In this document: positions 37,672 to 49,399 of the stretch, piece by piece
Layout of the letters: each line of letters starts with the position of its first letter
Numbering within the stretch: the first letter of the stretch is position 1
Assembly (NCBI GenBank): GCA_905220665.1
Contig: CAJNAR010000040.1
Location: forward strand, 1 to 64,000
Length of the DNA: 64,000 nucleotides
Source of the DNA: Albugo candida
Lineage: Eukaryota; Oomycota; Peronosporomycetes; Albuginales; Albuginaceae
Direction: 5' to 3'
The notes under the pieces: model-generated
What the model was told of the DNA's origin: nothing
The model's database searches: none
The model's input: only the letters and a program-made list of their open reading frames with translations
Program-made: the position numbers and the translations under genes

Positions 37672-38841
37672 CTACACGAACGCAGTAATCAGGTACAGAA
37701 TGACACCACATCCAATCATCAAGACTGGGGTGTCCATAGTGTGGGGCGCTGTTGCTTCTGCATACGCCATCGTTGGCGGTAAAATTGTGATTGCCAACAA
37801 GACTTGAGTAAAGTTGGCAAAATCAGCGTATTGCAATGCAGGGAAGATCATTGCCGATAGGAAGACACAAGCGCTGCCCTCCAAACTTCGAGTGTATTTT
37901 CGTTTCGAGAAGCAGCCACGCGATTTGTACTTGTGACGCCCCCAAGTAATTCCAATTGGTTCTGCCAGTCCGTCACCGATACCAGTGATGAAAACAATGA
38001 TGAACGTTATCGCACCTTGTTCAGCAAAGAGCCATTTGAAAAACAATAAAATGAGCATTCCTGGCGCGATGTTGCCAGCAATAATCCATTTCAGAGTGTT
38101 TGGACGATCTTCAGGTCGGTCCAATGAATTGAACTGCAGCATGAAAAACGTTGATTTTTCACGAATTGGTTTGATTAGCACCAAAAAGCCCAACATGCTG
38201 AAAAAATCGCCCCATGCCAGTGACAAAGGACCATGGAATTCGGATTTGATCACCATTGGAACCAGATATGCTGCAAAATGCTGCAATTTTCGAGTGTAAT
38301 TTACTTTGAAAAACGAAGATCGGTTGGTTATTATATAACCTTTTTCATCCACTTCGCAATAGTGGCGGCAAATAAATCCGCCACATAATGATACCAACAT
38401 CATTATTCCGAGTTTCGGAAGTTGTAACAGCCAAAACACGCCCGAATGAAAGAGATACGGTTGAGTGAAATATGTCACAACTATCAAACACAGTGCGAAT
38501 AGAATGACTCCGATAACAAACACGAAATCAAAAGTCTTTGTCCAATCTCTTTCATAGTTTCCAGCAACTTCACCTTCCTCAACAAGTGAGGTTTTCACGT
38601 GTTGTAATTTATTCAGTGGTGTAAGTTCATGATCACAATTAGAAACTGACGATGGTACTGGCACATATCGCGGTATCGACCTTGGAACTTTCCAAATTAC
38701 GCGCAGTAAAATGTATATAAGAACAAAGCTGACCACGGGTGAGAGAATCAAGACCAATGACTGAGTGGTTGTGATATTTACAGGCCATTCTGGTGACGAA
38801 TCCACATTGTGTTCCGGTAAGGGGGATTCGCTCATTGACAT
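37672..38841 (-). CDS. Membrane CTP-dependent polyprenol/phytol-kinase-like protein
   Basis: 389 aa, single exon, ATG at 38841. One helix at about 25-48 is followed by a cluster of about eight membrane helices from about residue 105. Residues 184-188 (RKLQH) resemble the RK-x2-H block, and 287-297 (GIGDGLAEPIG) followed by GRHKYKSR and YTRSLEGSACVF (316-327) resemble the catalytic segment of the DGK1/SEC59/VTE5 superfamily. Those enzymes phosphorylate dolichol, phytol, farnesol or diacylglycerol with CTP in ER or plastid membranes. The family assignment rests on these motifs alone; the substrate is unknown. It is tail-to-tail with its degenerate paralogue (34280-35821), 1.85 kb away, suggesting an inverted local duplication. 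Confidence 0.7.
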   Translation of the reverse strand: MSMSESPLPEHNVDSSPEWPVNITTTQSLVLILSPVVSFVLIYILLRVIWKVPRSIPRYVPVPSSVSNCDHELTPLNKLQHVKTSLVEEGEVAGNYERDWTKTFDFVFVIGVILFALCLIVVTYFTQPYLFHSGVFWLLQLPKLGIMMLVSLCGGFICRHYCEVDEKGYIITNRSSFFKVNYTRKLQHFAAYLVPMVIKSEFHGPLSLAWGDFFSMLGFLVLIKPIREKSTFFMLQFNSLDRPEDRPNTLKWIIAGNIAPGMLILLFFKWLFAEQGAITFIIVFITGIGDGLAEPIGITWGRHKYKSRGCFSKRKYTRSLEGSACVFLSAMIFPALQYADFANFTQVLLAITILPPTMAYAEATAPHTMDTPVLMIGCGVILYLITAFV

Positions 38842-40208
38842 TCTCTATCGAAATGAGTCAAAATGATTCGATTATATTGCAGAAGAACACACTCGTCTTT
38901 CTTATCTCCGATCCACTCAATATCAGCAAATTACAACGCTCCGTGCGGCAAAAGCAACCAATCAAAATCAAGGTCAACGCTGCATCAATCACAGAAAATT
39001 CATTCTTTGTTTCCATAGAACGTCGTGTCCGTGAAGATTTCTTGATTGAGAAGAACTCAGTACTTGTATGCCAGGATTGATTTCTCGTATATTGCGTATT
39101 TACTCTCCTAGCATCGCGCAAGACATATCTCACTTGTTCGGTCGCTATTCAAAGTCCTTTCGCTCAACTTGCGACAAATGTACCTGACAAAAACCGACAA
39201 TTATTCAGTCAGATGAGAGAATGTGGATGTCATACTGCTGAATCGGATTGGGGCATTCATCATTACCATTTATACGCAATCGAAAGGCAACTCTCTGGAT
39301 GTTGTGAGTGTATGTATGTACTTGAGATGGTCAATAGCGCTGTATCAGCCGGCTTGCGGTTCTTCGACTGGCGATCGCGAAATGGTACAATTTCTATATC
39401 AGTCGTATGGCTTGGTTTTATTACTTTAACATGCTCTCGAAGACCTCATCATAGTGTGTGAAGATTTTGACGCAGGTTCAGCAGAAGAAGAATGATATTT
39501 TATTCATTTCGACAATCACATTGACACAAACGCTCGATAACATAAATATCTAATTGGGATGTCGGCACTGATCTGAAGCAAAAGTACAAAAAGAAGTAGA
39601 AGCAGTCAGAACCGTATGCAATAGAATGTTGAATGGTTTGCGTAGTATCGTACATGCAGACGCAATGAAAATCGGTTGTTTGGGGCTCATCAATTTTGAC
39701 GCTTATATATATTTCGCAAAATCAAGCAATCACTCGACACGCGAGACATTGGAAGAACAGCTGGATCGGTTATGTAGAACGTTGTAACGTTTGCACATGG
39801 TGAATTCACTGATGCACCATTGAGTCACTAGTGTCGTGATCATCTTCTCAATCTTAGCGGCTTACTCGATTACAATGCACTTGACGAAATGGATTCTGGT
39901 CTTTTATTTACAAAAGCCAATTTGAGCAAGTTGAGAATAATGAATGAGTACATGATAAATAGAAGTTTGCCTTCTTTGGCTTGGCTGCTCGCTGCAAAAA
40001 TGTGTACCAATAGAAAATTACCACATTTATGTCCAATTTGCTGTTCTGTGTGTCGTACTGACTTTTGCAAATCGATATCCTTTGTAATGAATGTAAAGTC
40101 GGAGCAAAAGTGACAAATAATCCGAATCGATCGACTGAAATGCCAAAACGTATTTAGAACAGCGCTGCAAAAGTGACCAATCGAACTTCGAAGCAAGACG
40201 CTCGCGAA
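38842..40208. other. Divergent intergenic region, one Cys-containing open frame
   Basis: 1.37 kb between the divergently transcribed kinase-like gene and the fusion gene at 40209. A plus-strand frame ending at 40113 (from 39889) reads LPSLAWLLAAKMCTNRKLPH followed by CPICCSVCRTDFC. This is vaguely like the zinc-binding end of oomycete FYVE-type proteins. No flanking exons could be built, so it may be a pseudogene fragment. Confidence 0.35.
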
Positions 40209-42006
40209 ATGGACTTGTCGTCCTTTGCAAGTCTGAATGCGTCATCCAACTTTTTTCGCAGCGAATTCTACAGCGATAAAAGAACACGAGAGTTTCGGCA
40301 GGTTCTGTATACCCGTACGTCACATTGCTTCGCGATAGTGTCTTTCCTGGTTCTGAGTTTCGACTTTTTATAGCCACAAGGCGTGGATGTATCGGCAAAA
40401 TAATCTTTGTAATTCATGGAGAACGCCAAATTGCTTTTGTGAAATCGATATACATAGACAAAGAATGGCGTGGAAGAGGATTAGCTCGTGTTTTGTTCTT
40501 ACTGTGTTTGATGACAATTTGCGAAGAAAAGATGGTCAAAGAATTACATCTCGAAGCCGAAGAAGATGAACTCCGATTCGGCAAACTCGTTCATCTTTAT
40601 GAATGCTGGGGGTTTGGAAAAGCGAACAATGCTAAAGTCGACTATATTTATAACGATATGGAATGCTATCGGAAGGTTCCTATGGTTTTGGCTCTCACTG
40701 TAAGTTTAGCTTTCTCTCTATCGAGTCAATGACACTCATCTTCAATATTTTAAGGAAGCTTGGCGCTCTAGATATTCGCTCTTACCTTTACGGGACATCA
40801 GACAAAAATGGTTCTGCATGTTAGTTTTCAAGTCTTCCGAAGGTCTGCATCTTGTCGCAACAGAAAATGGCCAAGTAGAAATGAGTCAAGCGAAAAGTCA
40901 GGAATGCTTCTGGCAAATAATTTTTGATGACAATGGAAAATTGTTCCTGCGAAGCGTGTACGGAAAATTCTTGTGCGTCGAGAGAGATGGTAGAATTCTT
41001 GCCGATCGATCATTCAACTCAACGTGGGAGACTTTCGAGATTGTTTCGATGGAAGACCATGAAGATGCCACCAATCAATCGACAACGAAGAATCAGACTG
41101 ACAATTTCGCAGAAGTAAGAAGTTCAGTCGCACTGAAGAATTATCATGGTGGGTACTTGTGCATCGATGGAAATAATCGCAACATTACCTGCTCGTTAGT
41201 ACCGACAATGTGGCTCAAAAACAATTCTCTTGAGCTGGTATGTGAGCCTTCGGAAGCTGATGCGAAGTTTCAAAGTATCGACCCAGAGCAGCAAATTCAC
41301 AAATTTGGTCAAGTACAACTCGAAAACTACCATACTCAAAAGGGTACAAAGATGTCTCTTTCCGATGCTGCAAATGCGCTTCTCATATTACAACAGGCCC
41401 AAACTCCATATCAGAGTTGGGTATTTCGATATATGGTATCACTCGCAAATATGTTTCGAGAAGATGGACATCCGGACTGGATTCAACTCGTCTTATTTCT
41501 GTGAGTTACTTCTTTCGATATATTATGTCATACTGATTCTCTACTTTACTTGTAGGCGAGGCTTTAGTTTATTATTTTTAAACTCAACGGATGAAGCTAC
41601 CGAAAATCTGAAATCAATATCGGCGAAGGAATGGCTTTTAGGTGTCTCCAGAGAAAACTTTGACGTAAGAGTCTTGTCATCCACTGACAATGATATCCCG
41701 GAAGCTCACGATGAGCTCAGCCCGCTCATAAATGATGAGTATCTGTATCAAGTGCTCCTAAAAAGTGGAAACACATTACCAGAGGAAGCACTCGATATCG
41801 TTCGTTACTGGCTGGTCATATTGGGTACTAAACCTCCGGCACGGAGCAAAGTACATGATCATAGAGAGATATTATTAGCACTTCCAACCTACAACTTGTG
41901 TATTGAAGAGAGAATAGCACGTTTGCAGCCAAGTGAATTCGAGACCAGTATGTCGTATTATTTGGATCTGGCGAACAAATACCTTCCGGCAGTCTTACAT
42001 TGGTGA
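40209..42006 (+). CDS. GNAT acetyltransferase / fascin-like beta-trefoil / degenerate myo-inositol oxygenase fusion
   Basis: Model join(40209..40301, 40358..40699, 40755..41500, 41556..42006), 543 aa, with introns of 56, 55 and 55 bp. Residues about 32-140 are GNAT-like: KSIYIDKEWRGRGLARVLF holds the acetyl-CoA-binding R-G-R-G-L-A (69-74), then YECWGF. Residues about 167-308 are two beta-trefoil/fascin-like repeats (VYGKFLCVERDGRILADR, ...ALKNYHGGYLCIDG). Residues about 326-543 align end to end with myo-inositol oxygenase (KMSLSDAANALL, REDGHPDW, NDEYLY, LPEEALDIVRY, YYLDLANKYLPAVLHW). All six di-iron ligands are replaced (His/His/Asp/His/His/Asp to Tyr/Arg/Gly/Asn/Trp/Asn), so oxygenase activity is unlikely. 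The acetyltransferase target is unknown. The first true ATG is 40209. Confidence 0.75.
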
Positions 42007-42418
42007 TCATATAAGAAAAGCTTCATTAATACATTATAATCATTTATCGCGAGCGCAAATGTCATGATTGCTTCTTAAGTGCGAAATTCAGTACAAATGA
42101 ATCGCCAATTGGAGGTACTAAATCTTGTGCATCACATTCTTTATGACTAATTAAGCTGACAATAGAGACCCGATGTTCGCTCACGGAGTAATAATACAAC
42201 ACAAAGCGAGGCAAAGAATAAGTACAAACGCGATCAAAGTCATCGCAGGACGCTACGGAACACACATAAGAATCTTTTCTCAGTGAGCTGCAAACTATAT
42301 CAACGAGCATTTTGATCTGATACTTAGCGCTGTGTTGATCATTCAGGATGGAAGCACAAGAAATCTTAAAAGTGATACATCATCAAAGGGAAATTTCTCA
42401 ATTCTCTCGCGACCAGTT
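42007..42418. other. Intergenic and 5' leader of the SMG9-like gene, with a short upstream ORF
   Basis: No gene. An ATG at 42348 opens a short frame (about 36 codons) that overlaps the SMG9 start (42419) out of phase. If it is in the mRNA it could reduce translation. Confidence 0.35.
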
Positions 42419-44087
42419 ATGGCAGAATGCGCGAATCCAACAATGCTCGAGAACTTGAGCAAAGAGAAGAAAAGCGATTCTGAATCTCCCAATCCACCCA
42501 CAGCGTTAAAAGCGAAGATATATTCAAATAATCTTACTAATCAGTTGGCAAACAAAAGGACTGATGATATCCCACCGGCGGCATCACCGAATACTCCTGA
42601 CAGAAAAAAAGAGAGCTTGACGGAAGCTTATACGCCAGAACAAGCTTTCTCGTACGCCTCGCCAGAATCGACACTGAAACGCGGGATTTCATCGGACTTC
42701 AAGCACTCTTCGTCGGTCAATTCAATATATAAGTCACCAACTCCGATTGTCAGACTTCTGAAATCGAGTCCAATTGCGAAATGTCAATCGCCTTCGATGC
42801 CAAATTTAATCGACAGAAATCTCGCATTCCGATTTCCTCGACAAAGCATCAAACTTGTGAATGCCCAGCTGAATGTTGCTACAGATTTATATTCTTGTCT
42901 GGGAACATGTCTCGGTGCAACTGATCTCATGATTGTGGGCGTTCTTGGCTTGGATGGGGCCGGCAAAAGCACAATTGCATCGATACTTGCGGGTGAATTG
43001 GCTGAGCTGGGTTCTGACCAAGTGACAGAGGTGGTAACGGATAAAAATGATGTGGAAAGTGTCGGAGTCTCATGCAAAGTAATTTCAAAAAATTCAATCT
43101 CTCTTGAACAACGCAAATCGAGAGGCATCGATCTATTGCTCAGTAGTGGGACAGATGATACACCTGGAAATATCATATTGCTCGATACCGAGCCAATTTT
43201 AAGCTCTCACTATCTGGCTGAGATGTCGTTGACGCCCAAGAATTCCAAGTCTCAAGATGATACAAAGCATACCTCAAAAGCTGGAACTTCGCAGTATCAA
43301 CGTATTAGCTTGAAAAAAATCGAGGCGAACTCGATTCAGCAGGCGATATTTCTTTTCTCTGTCTGTCATTATGTCGTATTCGTTTATGATGACTTGAGCG
43401 ATTTCAGCATACTGAAAGATTTCATTCATCGAGTCGATCTCAGTCTTCAGCAAGTACATGCTTCCAACAGATTGGCGGACTGCAAGCTGTCAGGTCAAAA
43501 TCGCTTAGACGACAGCTTCCATGTGGCAAAGCTGCTTTTTATCGCCAATAGATTGGACGCGCACTCAATTCCCAGTAATCTGCACCAATTTGACCAACTA
43601 CGATGTATTGCTGTACACGGCAATTCTCTCAGCGAAAATGATCAGCACCCATCTACTCCTCAATCAAGTGTACTTTTCCTTCCAGAACTGCAGAGTTCTA
43701 GCAATTCAGAAGTTGGTCGCTTTCGTTTGGATCCTTTGTGCGAATTTGAACGTGAGAACATACGCCTTTGATCCTTCCCTATAATATGTGATTGATATCG
43801 TTGATGTAGGAAAGGCTGCTCATCTACGTCAATTTGTACAATCTCTGCCTATCAATTCAGTTGTCAACCAATCCAACTCTATATCAGACACAAAGACTGA
43901 AGATAGTAGTACAGATATAAAGCATCAAGGCCGTCGACGTGTTGTCAAGCAGACAGATAATGAGTTTATGGCACAGACAATGTCTCTGAAGGAATGGCTC
44001 AAAGTCGCTTGTCGCGTGTATGAGTGTGTTCGATCGTCCAAAGATTGGCGGCCGTCAGAGAAAAAACCCAAAAAAGTCAATGGATAA
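42419..44087 (+). CDS. SMG9: SMG9-like nonsense-mediated mRNA decay factor (G-domain protein)
   Basis: Model join(42419..43751, 43810..44087), 536 aa, one 58-bp intron. The first 140 residues are Ser/Pro/Lys-rich and probably disordered. The G domain follows: P-loop VGVLGLDGAGKST (ends at about 185), a GID segment, then the IILLDTEPILS block (about 252-262), a hallmark of SMG9 in place of the usual DxxG switch. Next is an AIFLFSVCHYVVFVYDDLSD strand-helix. The C-terminus carries MSLKEWLKVACRVYECV, like the SMG9 tail. SMG9 with SMG8 binds and regulates the kinase SMG1, which phosphorylates UPF1. Start chosen at the first in-frame ATG. A poly-A signal AATAAA is near 44130. Convergent with Hsp90, about 105 bp apart. 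Confidence 0.8.
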
Positions 44088-44192
44088 TCGATAGAAAATA
44101 ACAAGTGCATTGAATGCGTACGAAAGGCTACAATAAACTGTGTTTCCAATGGAAGTATATAACTATCTATAACCATAGTTATACACTACTGT

Positions 44193-46316
44193 CTAATCCA
44201 CTTCTTCCATTGTGCTCTCCTCAACACCTTCTCCTTCAAGAGGGGGAAGATCCTCCATCCCAGCGTCAGCGACATCATCGTCGTCGTCAATGCTCAAACC
44301 GAGTTTGATGAGTCGGTGAATACGGTTAGCAAAGGTAGTTGGCTCATCGAGACTGAATCCGGATGTAAGAAGAGCTGTTTCGTACATAAGCCAAATCAAA
44401 TCCTTGACAGTTTTGTCGCTTCTGTCTGCTTCGGCCTTTACTCGGAGAGCCATCACAATCTTGTTCATCGGATTGATTTCCATAGTCTTCTTAGATCCCA
44501 TGTAAGCTGCAGTGCTGCTGTCACGAAGAGCTTGTGCTTTCATGATACGTTCCATGTTTGCTGACCAGCCATACTCACCGGTGACCAGAACGCAAGGAGA
44601 TTCGACAATTCGGTTCGAGATTTCTACTTTCTCCACTTTGTCGTCCAAAACCTCCTTGATCAATGTGCATAAACCAGTAGTGGCGGCCTTGGCTTCCTCG
44701 AATGCCTTCTTTTCATCTTCAGTTTCTTCCATTTTCAATCCCTCTTTAGTCGCTGAAATTAACTTTTTACCTTCATATTCTTTCAGTTGTTGAACGGCAT
44801 ACTCATCGATTGCCTCAACCATGTAGATGACTTCATATCCTTTTTTCTTCAGTTTTTCCAAAAATGGAGAGTTTTCTACTGCTTTCTTACTTTCTCCAGT
44901 CACGTAGTAGATTCCAGGTTGGTTTTCTTGCATGCGGCTGATATAGTCGTCAAGAGAGGTCATTTCTTCGCCAGACTTGGTAGAATGGTATCGGAGCAAT
45001 TTCGCAATCTTGCTACGGTTGGTCGAGTCTTCATGGATTCCCAGCTTGAGGTTCTTGCTGAAAGCTTCGTAGAACTTGTTGTACTTTTCAGAATCTTCAG
45101 CGAGCTCTGCAAACATTTCCAGACATTTCTTGATGAGGTTCTTCTTGATCACACGGAGGATCTTGTTCTGTTGCAATGTTTCACGGGAAATGTTTAACGG
45201 AAGATCTTCCGAGTCGACGATACCTTTGACAAACGACAAATATTCAGGCATCAACTCTTCGCAGTTGTCCATGATGAACACACGACGAACATACAGTTTG
45301 ATGTTGTTCATCTTCTTCTTTGCACCACCTTCAAACATATCGAATGGTGCTCGCTTGGGGGTGAACAAACAAGCTTTGAACTCTAGTTGGCCTTCAACGG
45401 AAAAGTGTTTGACCGCAGCATGTTCTTCCCAGTCATTGGTCAACGATTTGTAAAAAGACGCATACTCTTCGTGAGTGACATCTTCTGATTTACGCATCCA
45501 AATAGGTTTCTGGCTGTTCAGATGACTCCAATCATGAGTAACTTCCTTGATTTTCTTGGTCTTCTTCTTCTTCTCCCCTTCTTCTTCTTCAGTCACTTCC
45601 TCCACAGTTGGTTTGTCATCGTCACCCTCCTTCTCATCTTCATCTTCTTCATCATCGGTAACTTCTTTCTCTTCCGTCTTCTCAACGTACAACTTTATAG
45701 GGAAACCAATAAATTCAGAATGTTTCTTCACAAGGTCCTTCAATTTTCTCTCTTCTAGGTATTCCAACATGTCGTCTTTCAGTTTGAGTACGATTCTGGT
45801 ACCTCTAAGAAGTGGTTCGGAAGACGTATCTTGCGTCACAGTGAAAGAACCACCAGCAGCAGATTCCCACACATATTGTTCATCATCGTTGTGTTTCGAG
45901 TAAACCACGACTTTCTCCGCCACAAGGTAGGCAGAGTAAAAACCAACACCGAATTGACCAATCATACTGATGTCAGCACCCGCTTGTAATGCTTCCATAA
46001 ACGCCTTTGTTCCCGATTTCGCGATCGTACCAAGGTTGTTGATCAAGTCTGCTTTGGTCATACCGATACCCGAGTCTTCGATCGTGAGCGTTTTGTTATT
46101 CTTGTCTGGAACTATACGAATTTCCAAATTTTTGTCAGAGTCCAAGACAGACGCATCGGTCAATGACTGATAACGAATCTTGTCGAGAGCATCAGACGCA
46201 TTGGAGATCAATTCACGAAGAAAGACGTCTTTGTTGGAGTAGAACGTGTTGATGATCAAACTCAGTAGCTGGTTGATGTCGGTAGAGAAGGCGAATGTTT
46301 CTTTCTCGGCACTCAT
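44193..46316 (-). CDS. HSP90: Cytosolic heat-shock protein 90
   Basis: 707 aa, intronless, start at 46316 ([10 protein letters not shown]). A further in-frame Met at 46355 gives an atypical extension. The N-terminal ATPase domain has [24 protein letters not shown] and [13 protein letters not shown]. An acidic/lysine-rich charged linker follows at about 215-265. The middle domain has the catalytic-loop SRETLQQ. The C-terminus ends MEEVD, the TPR-cochaperone docking motif of cytosolic Hsp90. All GHKL motifs are intact, so it should be a functional ATP-dependent chaperone for kinases and other clients. Heat-shock elements about 230-310 bp upstream fit stress induction. Its length and lack of introns are as expected for the family. 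Confidence 0.97.
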   Translation of the reverse strand: MSAEKETFAFSTDINQLLSLIINTFYSNKDVFLRELISNASDALDKIRYQSLTDASVLDSDKNLEIRIVPDKNNKTLTIEDSGIGMTKADLINNLGTIAKSGTKAFMEALQAGADISMIGQFGVGFYSAYLVAEKVVVYSKHNDDEQYVWESAAGGSFTVTQDTSSEPLLRGTRIVLKLKDDMLEYLEERKLKDLVKKHSEFIGFPIKLYVEKTEEKEVTDDEEDEDEKEGDDDKPTVEEVTEEEEGEKKKKTKKIKEVTHDWSHLNSQKPIWMRKSEDVTHEEYASFYKSLTNDWEEHAAVKHFSVEGQLEFKACLFTPKRAPFDMFEGGAKKKMNNIKLYVRRVFIMDNCEELMPEYLSFVKGIVDSEDLPLNISRETLQQNKILRVIKKNLIKKCLEMFAELAEDSEKYNKFYEAFSKNLKLGIHEDSTNRSKIAKLLRYHSTKSGEEMTSLDDYISRMQENQPGIYYVTGESKKAVENSPFLEKLKKKGYEVIYMVEAIDEYAVQQLKEYEGKKLISATKEGLKMEETEDEKKAFEEAKAATTGLCTLIKEVLDDKVEKVEISNRIVESPCVLVTGEYGWSANMERIMKAQALRDSSTAAYMGSKKTMEINPMNKIVMALRVKAEADRSDKTVKDLIWLMYETALLTSGFSLDEPTTFANRIHRLIKLGLSIDDDDDVADAGMEDLPPLEGEGVEESTMEEVD

Positions 46317-46548
46317 TTTGAGACTTTTGTTGTTGATATGTTGATGTTGAAGCAAATCAAATACTGGTGAAAGTGAAATCCATTGGATGTCAGAGTCACT
46401 CGATAAAGATACCAGATCTTAATTAACCATTTAGCTAACATGCTATTTCACGATAGTCTACGGAAGGAAAGGATGGGCGACATGCTATTTTGTACCAATC
46501 TATAAGGGATTAGTCACTAATATCAAGGCACGTCAGTCTCTAAATCTA

Positions 46549-46561
46549 GAAAGTTCTAGAA
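46549..46561. promoter_or_regulatory. Heat-shock element (three perfect alternating nGAAn units)
   Basis: GAAAGTTCTAGAA contains GAA-nn-TTC-nn-GAA, the HSF trimer site, 233 bp upstream of the Hsp90 start codon. A two-unit TTCAAGAA lies farther up at 46625-46632. The position and perfect spacing make HSF control of Hsp90 likely. The site also lies upstream of the divergent MyTH4-FERM gene. Confidence 0.7.
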
Positions 46562-47301
46562 CTACAAATTACTTTAAGGAAATTTTTGTACACAACTTAC
46601 TCACTAGGTTCGCTTTCTAGACCCTTCAAGAAAATTGCAGAATTGATGGCAAAAGCATGACAGAATGACAGATCATGTTATGACTAATGTTATAGAACAG
46701 TGTTATCTCTGCATAATCAATCATTTGATCGCATCGACAAATAGCGAGGTGTGCCGTTGTCTCCATTTGAAGTCGAATTGCATGAGTTACAAAGCATGCA
46801 GAAAACGCTATACGTGTAGCAGTTGTAAGACCAAGTAATTCCATTTATAAATCTGGCGTTTGACTTTTTTTCGATTCCAACGCGACACATGCAACTTATC
46901 TTTCACAATGTATTAATCCCTTACCCTCGCTTTATGCGCTCAGACGATAATACTTTGCAATTCCATTAGGCACAGTGATAGCATAGGAATCAAAGCACAG
47001 ATACAAAGCACAGATTGCAATAATGTAAACGACACATCTCCTCAAAATGACGACATAGTGCCACAAGGTCCCAATGCTGACCAGCTCGAGTTTTGAATGA
47101 CCATTTCACCTTTTACAATTCTCAGCTCAGACGTTAAGGAATCAGGTGACTGGCAATACGTCCAACGAATTCGCATCAAAGGCGAAAGATGCGTTCCGAA
47201 AACGATCCATCTTACAATCCACAACAAAACGTGACGATGAGAGTGACATGCAAGTGTCTATAGATTTGCCTTATTTGAGCAAACCTTAATACTATCTGTA
47301 G

Positions 47302-49182
47302 CCATGAAAACCCATTGTATGGCTATGCAGAAAAGCATTTTGTTTTACGAGACACACGCCCTTCATCTTTCATCTGCTTTAAAGTCCGTCGCACTCCTCT
47401 TCGCCTCGAGAAACGACTCTGTTGGGAGAAAGGAATGCTTCAGACTCCTCTTTTGGACCTGTCGAAAGAACACACGAGAATCGCTCTACAGGCATTTCGT
47501 AATATTTCGGGATTTATGGGAACGCGAACGAGTGGAAAAGATAAATTTGATCATTGCGACAAACTCCTTCGAAATATTATGCCGCGGTCGGACAATGTAA
47601 AAGACGAGATTTTCTGTCAGATTTGCAAACAAATAAATGGAAATCCGAATCAGTAAGATGACAGTCCTGTTTTCAATCTCTCCGTATGCTCACTGTAATT
47701 ACTTTGCAGCGAAGCAAAACTGAGCGGATGGCTTTTACTTCACATTTGTATCGCCACATTCACACCTTCCACGACTTTGTATCCTTTTCTGGAGCGACTT
47801 CTTTATACAAATATCGGTTCTACGCATATTGAAATCAGTCAGCGGGCAACTGCGGCATTGAATGCATTACACAATCTATCAGGAAAAGCAGATAGAAAGG
47901 AATTACCAACACGGCAAGAGATTACATCCGTACAACAGCTCAGCAGTATTGAAATTCCGATATCGTTAGTGGATGGCTCAACTTTGCAAATTGCTATTTC
48001 CTCGTGGACAACGTGTGCAGAACTCAACAATATGGTTGCAGATCAGTTGGGTGTCGTACGAAAAGAGTTTTTCGCGCTTTACGAAGTCTCAACGCAATCG
48101 GAACGCCTCATTGAAGCAGAAGAGCGGATCGTTGATATGGTGTCGCTGTGGGATCGAATTTTGTGTGAAAAAGCTGACAAGAAACCGCGACAGAGCAACG
48201 ATAAAGTCACACTTTTGTACAAAACATATCTTTTCGTGACTCTCGACAATGACTCCAATGAAGAGATCAATTTGTATTACGCACAAGCCGTTCACGACAT
48301 ATTGACATCGACGTATGTGTGTCCACTGGAGAACTGTATAAAACTTGCCGCATATCAATTGCATTGCAATGTTGGTAGAAACGCTAATCAACGTCTTGAG
48401 CATATTCTCATGTAAGAAACTCTATCGAAATACTCCGATTTGACTCGCTTTAATTCAGGCGAGATATACATTTGTATATGCCACCAAATATGATCAGTAT
48501 CGCCAACACAAAATCCATCGTTCTGCAAATTCTCAGATTTCATGAGTCGATACAAAACTGGTCAATTCAGCAAGTCAAGCTTGCGTACCTCAGTACATGT
48601 GAGAAGCTCAAATTGTATGGGTCGACATTCTTCAGTCTCACCAACACGCGAGTTCGTCGCTTTCCGGTCAATCTGGTGCTAGCAGTACATAGTTCCGGGC
48701 TGACGTTTGTGAGTGCTGAGAACGAAGTAAGTACAGCTCATTGACGTATTTCCACATTATAATTTGCTTCTGCAGGCGATGATCGCGTCATTTTTCTATC
48801 AAGATATTGTGAGTTGGGGGTATAGTTTGAACGCATTTGTGTTGGTGGTCTCTGTCGATAAAGCAGATGCCCACGATATCGAGTATGCCTTTCGAACAAA
48901 TATGGTGAGTACGTGAATATCCAGTGGTCAAGGTCTGAATGGCGATATGACTAGGGACGAGCGATTAACAATTTGGTGCAAGCATACGTCCGTTACCAAT
49001 TAGAGCAGAAATTGACTCAGTGAGTATGTAAGGCTTCTACAGCTTTACATCATTCGTATGCTTCGTCGATTCGTGAATGTTTTAGCCTCCGAGGGAAGAC
49101 TTGGAGATTAAAGCATCGACTTGCTTGCACCGATGATACCACGTATCTGAGTCGCATTCCTCATCGCAAATTGCATCGTTGA
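47302..49182 (+). CDS. MyTH4-FERM domain protein; 5' end unresolved
   Basis: Model for the clear part: join(47302..47652, 47710..48411, 48459..48726, 48776..48904, 48955..49019, 49086..49182), introns of 47-66 bp, about 536 residues. The MyTH4 domain covers the first exons: MLQTPLLDLSKEHTRIALQA, FRNISGFMG, ...DEIFCQICKQI, GWLLLHICIATFTPSTTLYP. A FERM region follows: a ubiquitin-like F1 (PISLVDGSTLQIAISSWTT), an F2 helical part, then a PH-like F3 (LKLYGSTFFSL...) ending EGRAIN-like GRAINNLVQAYVRYQLEQKL and a 28-residue tail. The 5' side (about 46970-47250) reads like further exons (for example KAKDAFRKRSILQSTTKRDD), but the splice there is weak. No myosin or kinesin motor is in the window. MyTH4-FERM tails bind microtubules and membrane receptors. 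Confidence 0.75.
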
Positions 49183-49399
49183 TTCTGTCATCAAATAATT
49201 ATTATCGATGATGCGATTGTAGCAGTATTGCTGGTGGTATCGTCTTCTGCTGTTGTGTTCACTTTTTGTTCAAGTGATTGGGAATGGCAGAACTGATTGA
49301 GTATACATCTACTGGTAACAAAAAGAAGCTCGGAGCCTTCATTTCCAAGTCGTTCCGATCTTACTCTCATAAGTGAATCAGGAGACAGCGATCTCCGAG

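Noticed and set aside
45522..45903. Hydrophobic plus-strand frames (Phe/Leu/Ser-rich)
   Set aside because: Antisense of the acidic/lysine-rich charged linker of Hsp90.
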